Below, piece by piece: positions 48,133 to 62,600 of a stretch of DNA of 64,000 nt. Position 1 is the stretch's first letter. Each line of letters begins with the position of its first letter. Position numbers and translations under genes: made by a program. Source of the DNA: Gymnothorax reevesii (lineage: Eukaryota > Chordata > Actinopteri > Anguilliformes > Muraenidae); NCBI GenBank assembly GCA_029721435.1, contig CM056584.1, positions 7,274,395 through 7,338,394 on the forward strand, read 5' to 3'. The notes beneath the pieces are model-generated. The model did not search any database. It was not told the DNA's origin and worked only from the letters and a program-made list of their open reading frames with translations.

Positions 48133-49903
48133 GATCTAATGTGAGTGCTAATATCTGGTCATTTTCATACTGTAAGTGTCCTCTATGATGTTAGTATGAG
48201 ATCAGATGGCATTTCTCCTTCACCCTTCTTGTATTATAAGCAAATTGAGTAATGTTAATGTTTCAATGCTAATGCTAACATGCTGATGCTAACATGCTAA
48301 TGCTAGCAATCTAATGTGAGTGCTAATACCTGGTCATTTTCATACTGTACATGTCTTCTATGATGGGAGAATGAGATCAGATGGCTTTTCAGCTTAACCC
48401 TGCTTGTGTAAAATGGAAATTGAGTGACGTTAATGTTTGAATGCTAATGCTAACATGCTATTGCTAGCGATCTAATGTGAGTTCTAATATCTGGTCATTT
48501 TCATACCATACGTGTCGTCTATGATGTTAATAAGAGATCAGATGGCATTTCAGCTTAACCCTGCTTGTGTACAATGGAAATTTAGTGACGTTAATGTTTG
48601 AATGCTAATGCTAACATGCTAATGCTAGCGATCTAATGTGAGTGCTAATATCTGGTCATTTTCATACTACACGTGTCCTCTATGATGCTAATAGGAGTTC
48701 AGATGGCATTTCAGCTAAACCCTTCTTGTTTAAAATGAAAATTGAGTGATGTTAATGTTTAAATGCTAATGCTAACATGCTAATGCTAGCGCTTTAATGT
48801 GAGTGCTAATATCTGGTCATTTTCATACTGTACGTGTCCTCTATGATGTTAATAGGAGATCAGATGGCATTTCAGCTTTACCCTGCTTGTGTAAAATGGA
48901 AATTTAGTGACGTTAATGTTTGAATGCTAATGCTAACATGCTAATGCTAGCGATCTAATGTGAGTGCTAATATCTGGTCATTTTCATACTGTACGTGTCC
49001 TCTATGATGGGAGTATGGGATCAGATGGCATTTCAGCTTAACCCTGCTTGTGTAAAATGGAAATTGAGTGACGTTAATGTTTAAATACTAATGCTAACAT
49101 GCTAATGCTAGCAATCTAATGTGAGTGCTAATATCTGGTCATTTTCATACTGTACGTGTCCTCTATGATGGGAGTATGGGATCAGATGGCATTTCAGCTT
49201 AACCCTGCTTGTGTAAAATAGAAATTGAGTGACGTTAATGTTTGAATGCTAATGCTAACATGCTAATGCTAGCGATCTAATGTGAGTGCTAATATCTGGT
49301 CATTTTCATACTGTAAGTGTCCTCTATGATGGGAGTATTGGATCAGATGGCATTTCAGCTTAACCCTTCTTGTATAATAAAAAAATTGAGTAATGTTAAT
49401 GTTTAAATGCTAATGCTAACATGCTAATGTGAGTGCTAATATCTGGTCATTTTCATACTGTACGTGTCCTCTATGATGTTAATTGGAGATCAGATGGCAT
49501 TTCAGCTCAACCCTTCTTGTATAATAAAAAAATTGAGTAATGTTAATGTTTAAATGCTAATGCTAACATGCTAATGCTAGCGATCTAATGTGAGTTCTAA
49601 TATCTGGTCATTTTCATACTATACGTGTCCTCTATAATGTTAATAGGAGATCAGATGGCATTTCAGCTTAACCCTTCTTGTGTAAAATGGAAATTGAGTG
49701 ACATTAATGTTTTAATACTCATGCTAACATGCTAATGCTAGCGATCTAATGTGAGTGCTAATATCTGGTCATTTTCATACTGTACGTGTCCTCTATGATG
49801 GGAGTATTGGATCAGATGGCATTTTAGCTTAACCCTGCTTGTGTAAAATGGAAATTGAGTGACGTTAATGTTTGAATGCTAATGCTAACATGCTAATGCT
49901 AGC
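48133..49903 (+). repeat. HOR unit 23: copy of unit 2 with a C/D fusion
   Basis: Starts: B 48133, C/D hybrid 48308, E 48469, F 48630, H 48791, A 48952, I 49113, 147-bp hybrid 49274, J 49421, K 49582, L-like 49743. It is exactly 161 bp shorter than unit 2. The rare 147-bp three-class hybrid of unit 2 is preserved, showing direct descent from the same ancestor. Confidence 0.93.
48308..48468 (+). repeat. Hybrid monomer C/D with one-monomer deletion
   Basis: The C-type start (AATC, ACCTGG, CATGTCTTCT) joins D-type GAATGAGATC and GATGGCTTTTCAGC. The junction lies in TATGATGGGAG (about 48360-48370). The undeleted parent arrangement is at 1955-2276. Confidence 0.92.
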
Positions 49904-52185
49904 GATCTAATGTGAGGGCTAATATCTGGTCATTTTCATACTGTAAGTGTCCTCTATGATGTTAGTATGAGATCAGATGGCATTTCTCCTTCACCCTTCT
50001 TGTATTATAAGCAAATTGAGTAATGTTAATGTTTCAATGCTAATGCTAACATGCTGATGCTAACATGCTAATGCTAGCAATCTAATGTGAGTGCTAATAC
50101 CTCGTCATTTTCATACTGTACATGTCTTCTATGATGGGAGTATGGGATCAGATGGCATTTCAGCCTAACCCTGCTTGTGTAAAATGGAAATTTAGCGACG
50201 TTAATGTTCGAATGCTAATGCTAACATGCTAATGCTAGTGATCTAATGTGAGCGCTAATAACTGGTCATTTTCATACTGTACATGTCCTCTATGATGGGA
50301 GTATGAGATCAGATGGCTTTTCAGCTTAACCCTGCTTGTGTAAAATGGAAATTGAGTGACGTTAATGTTTGAATGCTAATGGTAACATGCTAATGCTGGC
50401 GATCTAATATGAGTTCTAATATCGGGTCATTTTCATACCATACGTGTCCTCGATGATGTTAATAGGAGATCAGATGGCATTTCAGCTTAACTCTCCTTCT
50501 GTAAAATGGAAATTGAGTGACTTTAATGTTTTAATACTAATGCTAGCATGCTAATGCTAGCGATCTAATGTGAGTGCTAATATCTGGTCATTTTCATACT
50601 GTACGTGTCCTCTATCATGGGAGTATGGGATCAGATGGCATTTCAGCTTAACCCTGCTTGTGTAAAATAGAAATTGAGTGACGTTAATGTTTGAATGCTA
50701 ATGCTAACATGCTAATGCTAGCGATCTAATGTGAGTGCTAATATCTGGTCATTTTCATACTGTAAGTGTCCTCTATGATGTTATTATGAGATCAGATGGC
50801 ATTTCTTCTTCACCCTTCTTGTATTATGAGCAAATTGAGTAATGATAATGTTTCAATGCTAATGCTAACATGCTAATGCTAGCGATCTAATGTGGGTTCT
50901 AATATCTGGTCATTTTCATACCATACGTGTCCTCTATGATGTTAATAGGACATCAGATGGCATTTCAGCTTAACCCTGCTTGTGTACAATGGAAATTAAG
51001 TGACGTTAATGTTTGAATGCTAATGCTAACATGCTAATGCTAGCGATCTAATGTGAGTGCTAATATCTGGTCATTTTCATACTACACGTGTCCTCTATGA
51101 TGCTAATAGGAGTTCAGATGGCATTTCAGCTTAACCCTTCTTGTTTAAAATGGAAATTGAGTGATGTTAATGTTTAAATGCTAATGCTAACATGCTAATG
51201 CTAGCGCTCTAATGTGAGTGCTAATATCTGGTCATTATCATACTGTACGTGTCCTCTATGATGGGAATATGGGATCAGATGGCATTTCAGCTTAACCCTG
51301 TTTGTGTAAAATGGAAATTGAGTGACGTTAATGTTTAAATGCTAATGCTAACATGCTAATGCTAGCGATCTAATGTGAGTGCAAATATCTGGTCATTTTC
51401 ATACTGTACGTGTCCTCTATAATGGGAGTATGGGATCAGATGGCATTTCAGCTTAACCCTGCTTGTGTAAAATAGAAATTGAGTGACGTTAATGTTTGAA
51501 TGCTAATGCTAACATGCTAATGCTAGCGATCTAATGTGAGTGCTAATATCTGGTCATTTTCATACTGTAAGTGTCCTCTATGATGTTAGTATGAGATCAG
51601 ATGGCATTTCTCCTTCACCCTTCTTGTATTATGAGCAAATTGAGTAATGTTCATGTTTCAATGCAAATGCTAACATGCTGATGCTAACATGCTAATGCTA
51701 GCGATCTAATGTGAGTGCTAATATCTGGTCATTTTCATACTGTACGTGTCCTTTATGATGTTAATTGGAGATCAGATGGCATTTCAGCCTAACCCTTCTT
51801 GTATAATAAAAAAATTGAGTAATGTTAATGTTTAAATGCTAATGCTAACATGCTAATGCTAGCGATCTAATGTGAGTTCTAATATCTGGTCATTTACATA
51901 CTATACGTGTCCTCTATAATGTTAATAAGAGATCAGATGGCATTTCAGCTTAACCCTTCTTGTGTAAAATGGAAATTGAGTGACATTAATGTTTTAATAC
52001 TCATGCTAACATGCTAATGCTAGCGATCTAATGTGAGTGCTAATATCTGGTCATTTTCATACTGTACGTGTCCTCTATGATGGGAGTATTGGATCAGATG
52101 GCATTTCAGCTTAACCCTGCTTGTGTAAAATAAAAATTGAGTGACGTTAATGTTTGAATGCTAATGCTAACATGCTAATGCTAGC
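49904..52185 (+). repeat. HOR unit 24: 14 monomers, condensed version of unit 3
   Basis: Starts: B 49904, C 50079, D 50240, E/K 50401, I 50562, B' 50723 (161 bp), E 50884, F 51045, G 51206, I 51367 (CTATAATGGG), B' 51528, J 51703, K 51864, L 52025. It follows unit 3 from 3712 (offset 46192) and then from 6134 (offset 44267), so 1925 bp of unit 3 is absent. E-F-G at 50884-51366 resembles 23009-23491. Confidence 0.88.
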
Positions 52186-54117
52186 GATCTAATGTGAGTG
52201 CTAATATCTGGTCATTTTCAAACTGTAAGTGTCCTCTATGATGTTAGTATGAGATCAGATGGCATTTCTCCTTCACCCTTCTTGTATTATAAGCAAATTG
52301 AGTAATGTTAATGTTTCAATGCTAATGCTAACATGCTGATGCTAACATGCTAATGCTAGCAATCTAATGTGAGTGCTAAAATCTGGTGATTTTCATACTG
52401 TACATGTCTTCTATGATGGGAGTATGGGATCAGATGGCATTTCAGCTTAACCTTGCTTGTGTAAAATGGAAATTGAGTGACGTTAATGTTCGAATACTAA
52501 TGCTAACATGCTAATGCTAGTGATCTAATGTGAGTGCTAATACCTGGTCATTTTCATACTGTGCATGTCCTCTATGATGGGAGAATGAGATCAGATGGCT
52601 TTTCAGGTTAACCCTGCTTGTGTAAAATGGAAATTGAGTGACGTTAATGTTTGAATGCTAATTCTAACATGCTAATGCTAGCGATCTAATGTGAGTTCTA
52701 ATATCTGGTCATTTTCATACCATACGTGTCCTCTATGATGTTAATAGGAGATCAGATGGCATTTCAGCTTAACCCTGCTTGTGTACAATGGAAATTTAGT
52801 GACGTTAATGTTTGAATGCTAATGCTAACATGCTAATGCTAGCGATCTAATGTGAGTGCTAATATCTGGTCATTTTCATACTACACGTGTCCTCTATGAT
52901 GCTAATAGGAGTTCAGATGGCATTTCAGCTAAACCCTTCTTGTTTAAAATGAAAATTGAGTGATGTTAATGTTTAAATGCTAATGCTAACATGCTAATGC
53001 TAGCGCTCTAATGTGAGTGCTAATATCTGGTCATTTTCATACTGTACGTGTCCTCTATGATGTTAATAGGAGATCAGATGGCATTTCAGCTTAACCCTGC
53101 TTGTGTAAAATGGAAATTTAGTGACGTTAATGTTTGAATGCTAATGCTAACATGCTAATGCTAGCGATCTAATGTGAGTGCTAATATCTGGTCATTTTCA
53201 TACTGTACGTGTCCTCTATGATGGGAGTATGGGATCAGATGGCATTTCAGCTTAACCCTGCTTGTGTAAAATGGAAATTGAGTGACGTTAATGTTTGAAT
53301 ACTAATGCTAACATGCTAATGCTAGCAATCTAATGTGAGTGCTAATATCTGGTCATTTTCATACTGTACGTGTCCTCTATGATGGGAGTATGGGATCAGA
53401 TGGCATTTCAGCTAAACCCTGCTTGTGTAAAATAGAAATTGAGTAACGTTAATGTTTGAATGCTAATGCTAACATGCTAATGCTAGCGATCTAATGTGAG
53501 TGCTAATATCTGGTCATTTTCATACTGTAAGTGTCCTCTATGATGTTAGTATGAGATCAGATGGCATTTCTCCTTCACCCTTCTTGTATTATGAGCAAAT
53601 TGAGTAATGTTAATGTTTCAATGCTAATGCTAACAATCTAATGTGAGTGCTAATATCTGGTCATTTTCATACTGTACGTGTCCTCTATGATGTTAATTGG
53701 AGATCAGATGGCATTTCAGCTCAACCCTTCTTGTATAATAAAAAAATTGAGTAATGTTAATGTTTAAATGCTAATGCTAACATGCTAATGCTAGCGATCT
53801 AATGTGAGTTCTAATATCTGGTCATTTTCATACTATACGTGTCCTCTATAATGTTAATAGGAGATCAGATGGCATTTCAGCTTAACCCTTCTTGTGTTAA
53901 ATGGAAATTGAGTGACATTAATGTTTTAATACTCATGCTAACATGCTAATGCTAGCGATCTAATGTGAGTGCTAATATCTGGTCATTTTCATACTGTACG
54001 TGTCCTCTATGATGGGAGTATTGGATCAGATGGCATTTCAGCTTAACCCTGCTTGTGTAAAATAAAAATTGAGTGACGTTAATGTTTGAATGCTAATGCT
54101 AACATGCTAATGCTAGC
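52186..54117 (+). repeat. HOR unit 25: copy of unit 6
   Basis: Order B-C-D-E-F-H-A-I-B'(147)-J-K-L and total length 1932 bp are as in unit 6, offset 40844. Differences seen include AAAATCTGGTGATT for ATACCTGGTGATT (near 52379), CAGGTTAACC for CAGCTTAACC (near 52606) and GAGTAACG for GAGTGACG (near 53443). Confidence 0.93.
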
Positions 54118-56235
54118 GATCTAATGTGAGTGCTAATATCTGGTCATTTTCATACTGTAAGTGTCCTCTATGATGTTAGTATGAGATCAGATGGCATTTC
54201 TCCTTCACCCTTCCTGTATTATAAGCAAATTGAGTAATGTTAATGTTTCAATGCTAATGCTAACATGCTGATGCTAACATGCTAATGCTAGCAATCTAAT
54301 GTGAGTGCTAATACCTGGTCATTTTCATACTGTACATGTCTTCTATGATGGGAGTATGGGATCAGATGGCATTTCAGCTTAACCTTGCTTCTGTAAAATG
54401 GAAATTGAGTGACGTTAATGTTCGAATGCTAATGCTAACATGCTAATGCTAGCGATCTAATGTGAGTTCTAATATCTGGTCATATTCATACCATACGTGT
54501 CCTCTATGATGTTAATAGGAGATCAGATGGCATTTCAGCTTAACCCTGCTTGTGTAAAATGGAAATTGAGTGACGTTAATGTTCGAATGCTAATGCTAAC
54601 ATGCTAATGCTAGTGATCTAATGTGAGTGCTAATAACTGGTCATTTTCGTACTGTACATGTCCTCTATGATGGGAGTATGAGATCAGATGGCTTTTCAGC
54701 TTAACCCTGCTTGTGTAAAATGGGAATTGAGTGACGTTAATGTTTGAATGCTAATGGTAACATGCTAATGCTGGCGATCTAATATGAGTTCTAATATCGG
54801 GTCATTTTCATACCATACGTGTCCTCTATGATGTTAATAGGAGATCAGATGGCATTTCAGCTTAACCCTGCTTGTGTACAATGGAAATTAAGTGACGTTA
54901 ATGTTTGAATGCTAATGCTAACATGCTAATGCTAGCGATCTAATGTGAGTGCTAATATCTGGTCATTTTCATACTACATGTGTCCTCTATGATGCTAATA
55001 GGAGTTCAGATGGCATTTCAGCTTAACCCTTCTTGTTTAAAATGGAAATTGAGTGATGTTAATGTTTAAATGCTAATGCTAACATGCTAATGCTAGCGCT
55101 CTAATGTGAGTGCTAATATGTGGTCATTTTCATACTGTACGTGTCCTCTATGATGGGAATATGGGATCAGATGGCATTTCAGCTTAACCCTGTTTGTGTA
55201 AAATGGAAATTGAGTGACGTTAATGTTTAAATGCTAATGCTAACATGCTAATGCTAGCGATTTAATGTGAGTGCTAATATCTGGTCATTTTCATACTGTA
55301 CGTGTCCTCTATGATGTTAATAGGAGATCAGATGGCATTTCAGCTTAACCCTGCTTGTGTAAATTGGAAATTTAGTGACGTTAATGTTTGAATGCTAATG
55401 CTTAAATGCTAATGCTAGCGATCTAATGTGAGTGCTAATATCTGGTCATTTTCATACTGTACGTGTCCTCTATGATGGGAGTATGGGATCAGATGGCATT
55501 TCAGCTTAACCCTGCTTGTGTAAAATAGAAATTGAGTGATGTTAATGTTTGAATGCTAATGCTAACATGCTAATGCTAGCGATCTAATGTGAGTGCTAAT
55601 ATCTGGTCATTTTCATACTGTAAGTGTCCTCTATGATGTTAGTATGAGATCAGATGGCATTTCTCCTTCACCCTTCTTGTATTATGAGCAAATTGAGTAA
55701 TGTTCATGTTTCAATGCAAATGCTAACATGCTGATGCTAACATGCTAATGCTAGCGATCTAATGTGAGTGCTAATATCTGGTCATTTTCATACTGTACGT
55801 GTCCTCTATGATGTTAATTGGAGATCAGATGGCATTTCAGCTTAACCCTTCTTGTATAATAAAAAAATTGAGTAATGTTAATGTTTAAATGCTAATGCTA
55901 ACATGCTAATGCTAGCGATCTAATGTGAGTTCTAATATCTGGTCATTTACATACTATACGTGTCCTCTATAATGTTAAGAGATCAGATGGCATTTCAGCT
56001 TAACCCTTCTTGTGTAAAATGGAAATTGAGTGACATTAATGTTTTAATACTCATGCTAACATGCTAATGCTAGCGATCTAATGTGAGTGCTAATATCTGG
56101 TCATTTTCATACTGTACGTGTCCTCTATGATGGGAGTATTGGATCAGAAGGCATTTCAGCTTAACCCTGCTTGTGTAAAATAAAAATTGAGTGACGTTAA
56201 TGTTTGAATGCTAAAGCTAACATGCTAATGCTAGC
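54118..56235 (+). repeat. HOR unit 26: copy of unit 7 minus one monomer
   Basis: B 54118 and C 54293 are followed directly by the E/C hybrid at 54454; the D monomer found in unit 7 (13610-13770) is missing. After that the offset to unit 7 is 40683 and the remaining order matches, including the 3-bp-short K (near 55917-56074). Confidence 0.93.
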
Positions 56236-57845
56236 GATCTAATGTGAGTGCTAATATCTGGTCATTTTCATACTCTAAGTGTCCTCTATGATGTTAGTAT
56301 GAGATCAGATGGCATTTCTCCTTCACCCTTCTTGTATTATAAGCAAATTGAGTAATGTTAATGTTTCAATGCTAATGCTAACATGCTGATGCTAACATGC
56401 TAATGCTAGCAATCTAATGTGAGTGCTAATACCTGGTCATTTTCATACTGTACATGTCTTCTATGATGGGAGTATGGGATCAGATGGCATTTCAGCTTAA
56501 CCTTGCTTGTGTAAAATGGAAATTGAGTGACGTTAATGTTCGAATACTAATGCTAACATGCTAATGCTAGTGATCTAATGTGAGTGCTAATACCTGGTCA
56601 TTTTCATACTGTACATGTCCTCTATGATGGGAGAATGAGATCAGATGGCTTTTCAGCTTAACCCTGCTTGTGTAAAATGGAAATTGAGTGACGTTATTGT
56701 TTGAATGCTAATGCTAACATGCTAATGCTAGCGATCTAATGTGAGTTCTAATATCTGGTCATTTTCATACCATACGTGTCCTCTATGATGTTAATAGGAG
56801 ATCAGATGGCATTTCAGCTTAACCCTGCTTGTGTACAATGGAAATTTAGTGACGTTAATGTTTGAATGCTAATGCTAACATGCTAATGCTAGCGATCTAA
56901 TGTGAGTGCTAATATCTGGTCATTTTCATACTGTACGTGTCCTCTATGATGGGAGTATGGGATCAGATGTCATTTCAGCTTAACCCTGCTTGTGTAAAAT
57001 GGAAATTGAGTGACGTTAATGTTTGAATACTAATGCTAACATGCTAATGCTAGCAATCTAATGTGAGTGCTAATATCTGGTCATTTTCATACTGTACGTG
57101 TCCTCTATGATGGGAGTATGGGATCAGATGGCATTTCAGCTTAACCCTGCTTGTGTAAAATAGAAATTGAGTGACGTTAATGTTTGAATGCTAATGCTAA
57201 CATGCTAATGCTAGCGATCTAATGTGAGTGCTAATATCTGGTCATTTTCATACTGTAAGTGTCCTCTATGATGTTAGTATGAGATCAGATGGCATTTCTC
57301 CTTCACCCTTCTTGTATTATGAGCAAATTGAGTAATGTTAATGTTTCAATGCTAATGCTAACAATCTAATGTGAGTGCTAATATCTGGTCATTTTCATAC
57401 TGTACGTGTCCTCTATGATGTTAATTGGAGATCAGATGGCATTTCAGCTCAACCCTTCTTGTATAATAAAAAAATTGAGTAATGTTAATGTTTAAATGCT
57501 AATGCTAACATGCTAATGCTAGCGATCTAATGTGAGTTCTAATATCTGGTCATTTTCATACTATACGTGTCCTCTATAATGTTAATAGGAGATCAGATGG
57601 CATTTCAGCTTAACCCTTCTTGTGTAAAATGGAAATTGAGTGACATTAATGTTTTAATACTCATGCTAACATGCTAATGCTAGCGATCTAATGTGAGTGC
57701 TAATATCTGGTCATTTTCATACTGTACGTGTCCTCTATGATGGGAGTATTGGATCAGATGGCATTTCAGCTTAACCCTGCTTGTGTAAAATAAAAATTGA
57801 GTGACGTTAATGTTTGAATGCTAATGCTAACATGCTAATGCTAGC
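56236..57845 (+). repeat. HOR unit 27: copy of unit 8
   Basis: Order B-C-D-E-A-I-B'(147)-J-K-L, 1610 bp, offset 40683. GATGTCATTTCAGC in A and the 147-bp B' (57216) are both preserved. One difference noticed is GACGTTATTG for GACGTTAATG near 56691. Confidence 0.93.
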
Positions 57846-59644
57846 GATCTAATGTGAGTGCTAATATCTGGTCATTTTCATACTGTAAGTGTCCTCTATG
57901 ATGTTAGTATGAGATCAGATGGCATTTCTCCTTCACCCTTCTTGTATTATAAGCAAATTGAGTAATGTTAATGTTTCAATGCTAATGCTAACATGCTGAT
58001 GCTAACATGCTAATGCTAGCAATCTAATGTGAGTGCTAATACCTGGTCATTTTCATACTGTACATGTCTTCTATGATGGGAGTATGGGATCAGATGGCAT
58101 TTCAGCTTAACCTTGCTTGTGTAAAATGGAAATTGAGTGACGTTAATGTTCGAATGCTAATGCTAACATGCTAATGCTAGTGATCTAATGTGAGTGCTAA
58201 TAACTGGTCATTTTCATACTGTACATGTCCTCTATGATGGGAGTATGAGATCAGATGGCTTTTCAGCTTAACCCTGCTTGTGTAAAATGGAAATTGAGTG
58301 ACGTTAATGTTTGAATGCTAATGCTAACATGCTAATGCTAGCGATCTAATGTGAGTGCTAATATCTGGTCATTTTCATACCATACGTGTCCTCTATGATG
58401 TTAATAGGAGATCAGATGGCATTTCAGCTTAACCCTGCTTGTGTAAAATGGAAATTGAGTGACGTTAATGTTCGAATGCTAATGCTAACATGCTAATGCT
58501 AGTGATCTAATGTGAGTGCTAATAACTGGTCATTTTCATACTGTACATGTCCTCTATGATGGGAGTATGAGATCAGATGGCTTTTCAGCTTAACCCTGCT
58601 TGTGTAAAATGGAAATTGAGTGACGTTTATGTTTGAATGCTAATGGTAACATGCTAATGCTGGCGATCTAATATGAGTTCTAATATCGGGTCATTTTCAT
58701 ACCATACGTGTCCTCTATGATGTTAATAGGAGATCAGATGGCATTTCAGCTTAACTCTCCTTCTGTAAAATGGAAATTGAGTAACTTTAATGTTTTAATA
58801 CTAATGCTAGCATGCTTATGCTAGCGATCTAATGTGAGTGCTAATATCTGGTCATTTTCATACTGTACGTGTCCTCTATCATGGGAGTATGGGATCAGAT
58901 GGCATTTCAGCTTAACCCTGCTTGTGTAAAATAGAAATTGAGTGACGTTAATGTTTGAATGCTAATGCTAACATGCTAATGCTAGCGATCTAATGTGAGT
59001 GCTAATATCTGGTCATTTTCATACTGTAAGTGTCCTCTATGATGTTAGTATGAGATCAGATGGCATTTCTTCTTCACCCTTCTTGTATTATGAGCAAATT
59101 GAGTAATGATAATGTTTCAATGCTAATGCTAACATGCTGATGCTAACATGCTAATGCTAGCGATCTAATGTGAGTGCTCATATCTGGTCATTTTCATACT
59201 GTATGTGTCCTCTATGATGTTAATTGGAGATCAGATGGCATTTCAGCTTAACCCTTCTTGTATAATAAAAAAATTGAGTAATGTTAATGTTTAAATGCTA
59301 ATGCTAACATGCTAATGCTAGCGATCTAATGTGAGTTCTAATATCTGGTCATTTTGATACTATACGTGTCCTCTATAATGTTAATAGGAGATCAGATGGC
59401 ATTTCAGCTTAACCCTTCTTGTGTAAAATGGAAATTGAGTGACGTTAATGTTTGAATGCTAATGCTAACATGCTAATGCTAGTGATCTAATGTGAGTGCT
59501 AATAACTGGTCATTTTCATACTGTACATGTCCTCTATCATGGGAGTATGGGATCAGATGGCATTTCAGCTTAACCCTGCTTGTGTAAAATAGAAATTGAG
59601 TGACGTTAATGTCTGAATGCTAATGCTAACATGCTAATGCTAGC
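57846..59644 (+). repeat. HOR unit 28: copy of unit 9
   Basis: 1799 bp, offset 40683, same 11-monomer order including the terminal D/I hybrid (59484) and the private changes GTGCTCATATC and GTATGTGTCC. C near 58073 reads GGGAGTATGGG where unit 9 has GGGAGTGTGGG. Confidence 0.93.
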
Positions 59645-62600
59645 GATCTAATGTGAGTGCTAATATCTGGTCATTTTCATACTGTAAGTGTCCTCTATGA
59701 TGTTAGTATGAGATCAGATGGCATTTCTCCTTCACCCTTCTTGTATTATAAGCAAATTGAGTAATGTTAATGTTTCAATGCTAATGCTAACATGCTGATG
59801 CTAACATGCTAATGCTAGCAATCTAATGTGAGTGCTAATACCTGGTCATTTTCATACTGTACATGTCTTCTATGATGGGAGTATGGGATCAGATGGCATT
59901 TCAGCTTAACCTTGCTTGTGTAAAATGGAAATTGAGTGACGTTAATGTTCGAATGCTAATGCTAACATGCTAATGCTAGTGATCTAATGTGAGTGCTAAT
60001 AACTGGTCATTTTCATACTGTACATGTCCTCTATGATGGGAGTATGAGATCAGATGGCTTTTCAGCTTAACCCTACTTGTGTAAAATGGAAATTGAGTGA
60101 CGTTAATGTTTGAATGCTAATGCTAACATGCTAATGCTAGCGATCTAATGTGAGTTCTAATATCTGGTCATTTTCATACCATATGTGTCCTCTATGATGT
60201 TAATAGGAGATCAGATGGCATTTCAGCTTAACCCTGCTTGTGTAAAATGGAAATTGAGTGACGTTAATGTTCGAATGCTAATGCTAACATGCTAATGCTA
60301 GTGATCTAATGTGAGTGCTAATAACTGGTCATTTTCATACTGTACATGTCCTCTATGATGGGAGTATGAGATCAGATGGCTTTTCAGCTTAACCCTGCTT
60401 GTGTAAAATGGAAATTGAGTGACGTTAATGTTTGAATGCTAATGGTAACATGCTAATGCTGGCGATCTAATATGAGTTCTAATATCGGGTCATTTTCATA
60501 CCATACGTGTCCTCTATGACGTTAATAGGAGATCAGATGGCATTTCAGCTTAACTCTCCTTCTGTAAAATGGAAATTGAGTGACTTTAATGTTTTAATAC
60601 TAATGCTAGCATGCTAATGCTAGCGATCTAATGTGAGTGCTAATATCTGGTCATTTTCATACTGTACGTGTCCTCTATCATGGGAGTATGGGATCAGATG
60701 GCATTTCAGCTTAACCCTGCTTGTGTAAAATAGAAATTGAGTGACGTTAATGTTTGAATGCTAATGCTAACATGCTAATGCTAGCGATCTAATGTGAGTG
60801 CTAATATCTGGTCATTTTCATACTGTAAGTGTCCTCTATGATGTTAGTATGAGATCAGATGGCATTTCTTCTTCACCCTTCTTGTATTATGAGCAAATTG
60901 AGTAATGTTAATGTTTCAATGCTAATGCTAACATGCTGATGCTAACATGCTAATGCTAGCGATCTAATGTGAGTGCTAATATCTGGTCATTTTCATACTG
61001 TACGTGTCCTCTATGATGTTAATTGGAGATCAGATGGCATTTCAGCTTAACCCTTCTTGTATAATAAAAAAATTGAGTAATGTTAATGTTTAAATGCTAA
61101 TGCTAACATGCTAATGCTAGCGATCTAATGTGAGTTCTAATATCTGGTCATTTTGATACTATACGTGTCCTCTATAATGTAAATAGGAGATCAGATGGCA
61201 TTTCAGCTTAACCCTTCTTGTGTAAAACGGAAATTGAGTGACATTAATGTTTTAATACTAATGCTAACATGCTAATGCTAGCGATCTAATGTGAGTGCTA
61301 ATATCTGGTCATTTTCATACTACACGTGTCCTCTATGATGTTAATAGGAGTTCAGATGGCATTTCAGCTTAACCCTTCTTGTTTAAAATGGAAATTGAGT
61401 GATGTTAATGTTTAAATGCTAATGCTAACATGCTAATGCTAGCGCTCTAATGTGAGTGCTAATATGTGGTCATTTTCATACTGTACGTGTCCTCTATGAT
61501 GGGAATATGGGATCAGATGGCATTTCAGCTTAACCCTGTTTGTGTAAAATGGAAATTGAGTGACGTTAATGTTTAAATGCTAATTCTAACATGTTAATGC
61601 TAGCGGTCTAATTTGAGTGCTAATATCTGGTCATTTTCATACTGTACGTGTCCTCTATGATGTTAATAGGAGATCAGATGGCATTTCAGCTAAACCCTGC
61701 TTGTGTACAATGGAAATTTAGTGACGTTAATGTTTGAATGCTAATGCTAACATGCTAATGCTAGCGATCTAATGTGAGTGCTAATATCTGGTCATTTTCA
61801 TGCTATACGTGTCCTCTATGATGTTAATAGGAGATCAGATGGCATTTCAGCTTAACCCTTCTTGTATAATAAAAAAATTGAGTAATGTGAATGTTTAAAT
61901 GCTAATGCTAACATGCTTATGCTAGCGATCTAATGTGAGTTCTAATATCTGGTCATTTTCATACTATACGTGTCCTCTATGATGTTAATAGGAGATCAGA
62001 TGGCATTTCAGCTTAACACTTCTTGTGTAAAATGGAAATTGAGTGACATAAATGTTTTAATGCTAACATGCTAATGCTAGCGATCTAATGTGAGTGCTAA
62101 TATCTGGTCATTTTCATACTGTACGTGTCCTCTATGATGGGAGTATGGGATCAGATGGCATTTCAGCTTAACCCTGCTTGTGTAAAATGGAAATTTAGCG
62201 ACGTTAATGTTTGAATACTAATGCTAACATGCTAATGCTAGCGATCTAATGTGAGTGCTAATATCTGGTCATTTTTATACTGTACGTGTCCTCTATGATG
62301 GGAGTATTGGATCAGATGGCATTCCAGCTTAATCCTGCTTGTGTAAAATAGAAATTGAGTGACGTTAATGTTTGAATGCTAATGTTAACATGCTAATGCT
62401 AGCGATCTAATGTGAGTGCTAATACCTGGTCATTTTCATGCTGTACATGTCCTCTATGATGGGAGTATGAGATCAGATGGCTTTTCAGCTTAACCCTGCT
62501 TGTGTAAAATGGAAATTGAGTGACGTTAATGTTTGAATGCTAATGGTAACATGCTAATGCTGGCGATCTAATGTGAGTTCTAATATCTTGTCATTTTCAT

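Larger units (their letters stand above)
46831..50806 (+). repeat. Edited copy of 478-6540
   Basis: It follows 478-2010 at offset 46353, then 2170-4260 at offset 46192 (one monomer lost), then 6134-6540 at offset 44267 (1925 bp absent). Shared rare markers include GCAAATGC in B', GTGTCGTC in E, the 147-bp hybrid (3082 and 49274), TGAGGGCTAAT (3721 and 49913) and CCTCGATGATG (6181 and 50448). Confidence 0.9.
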
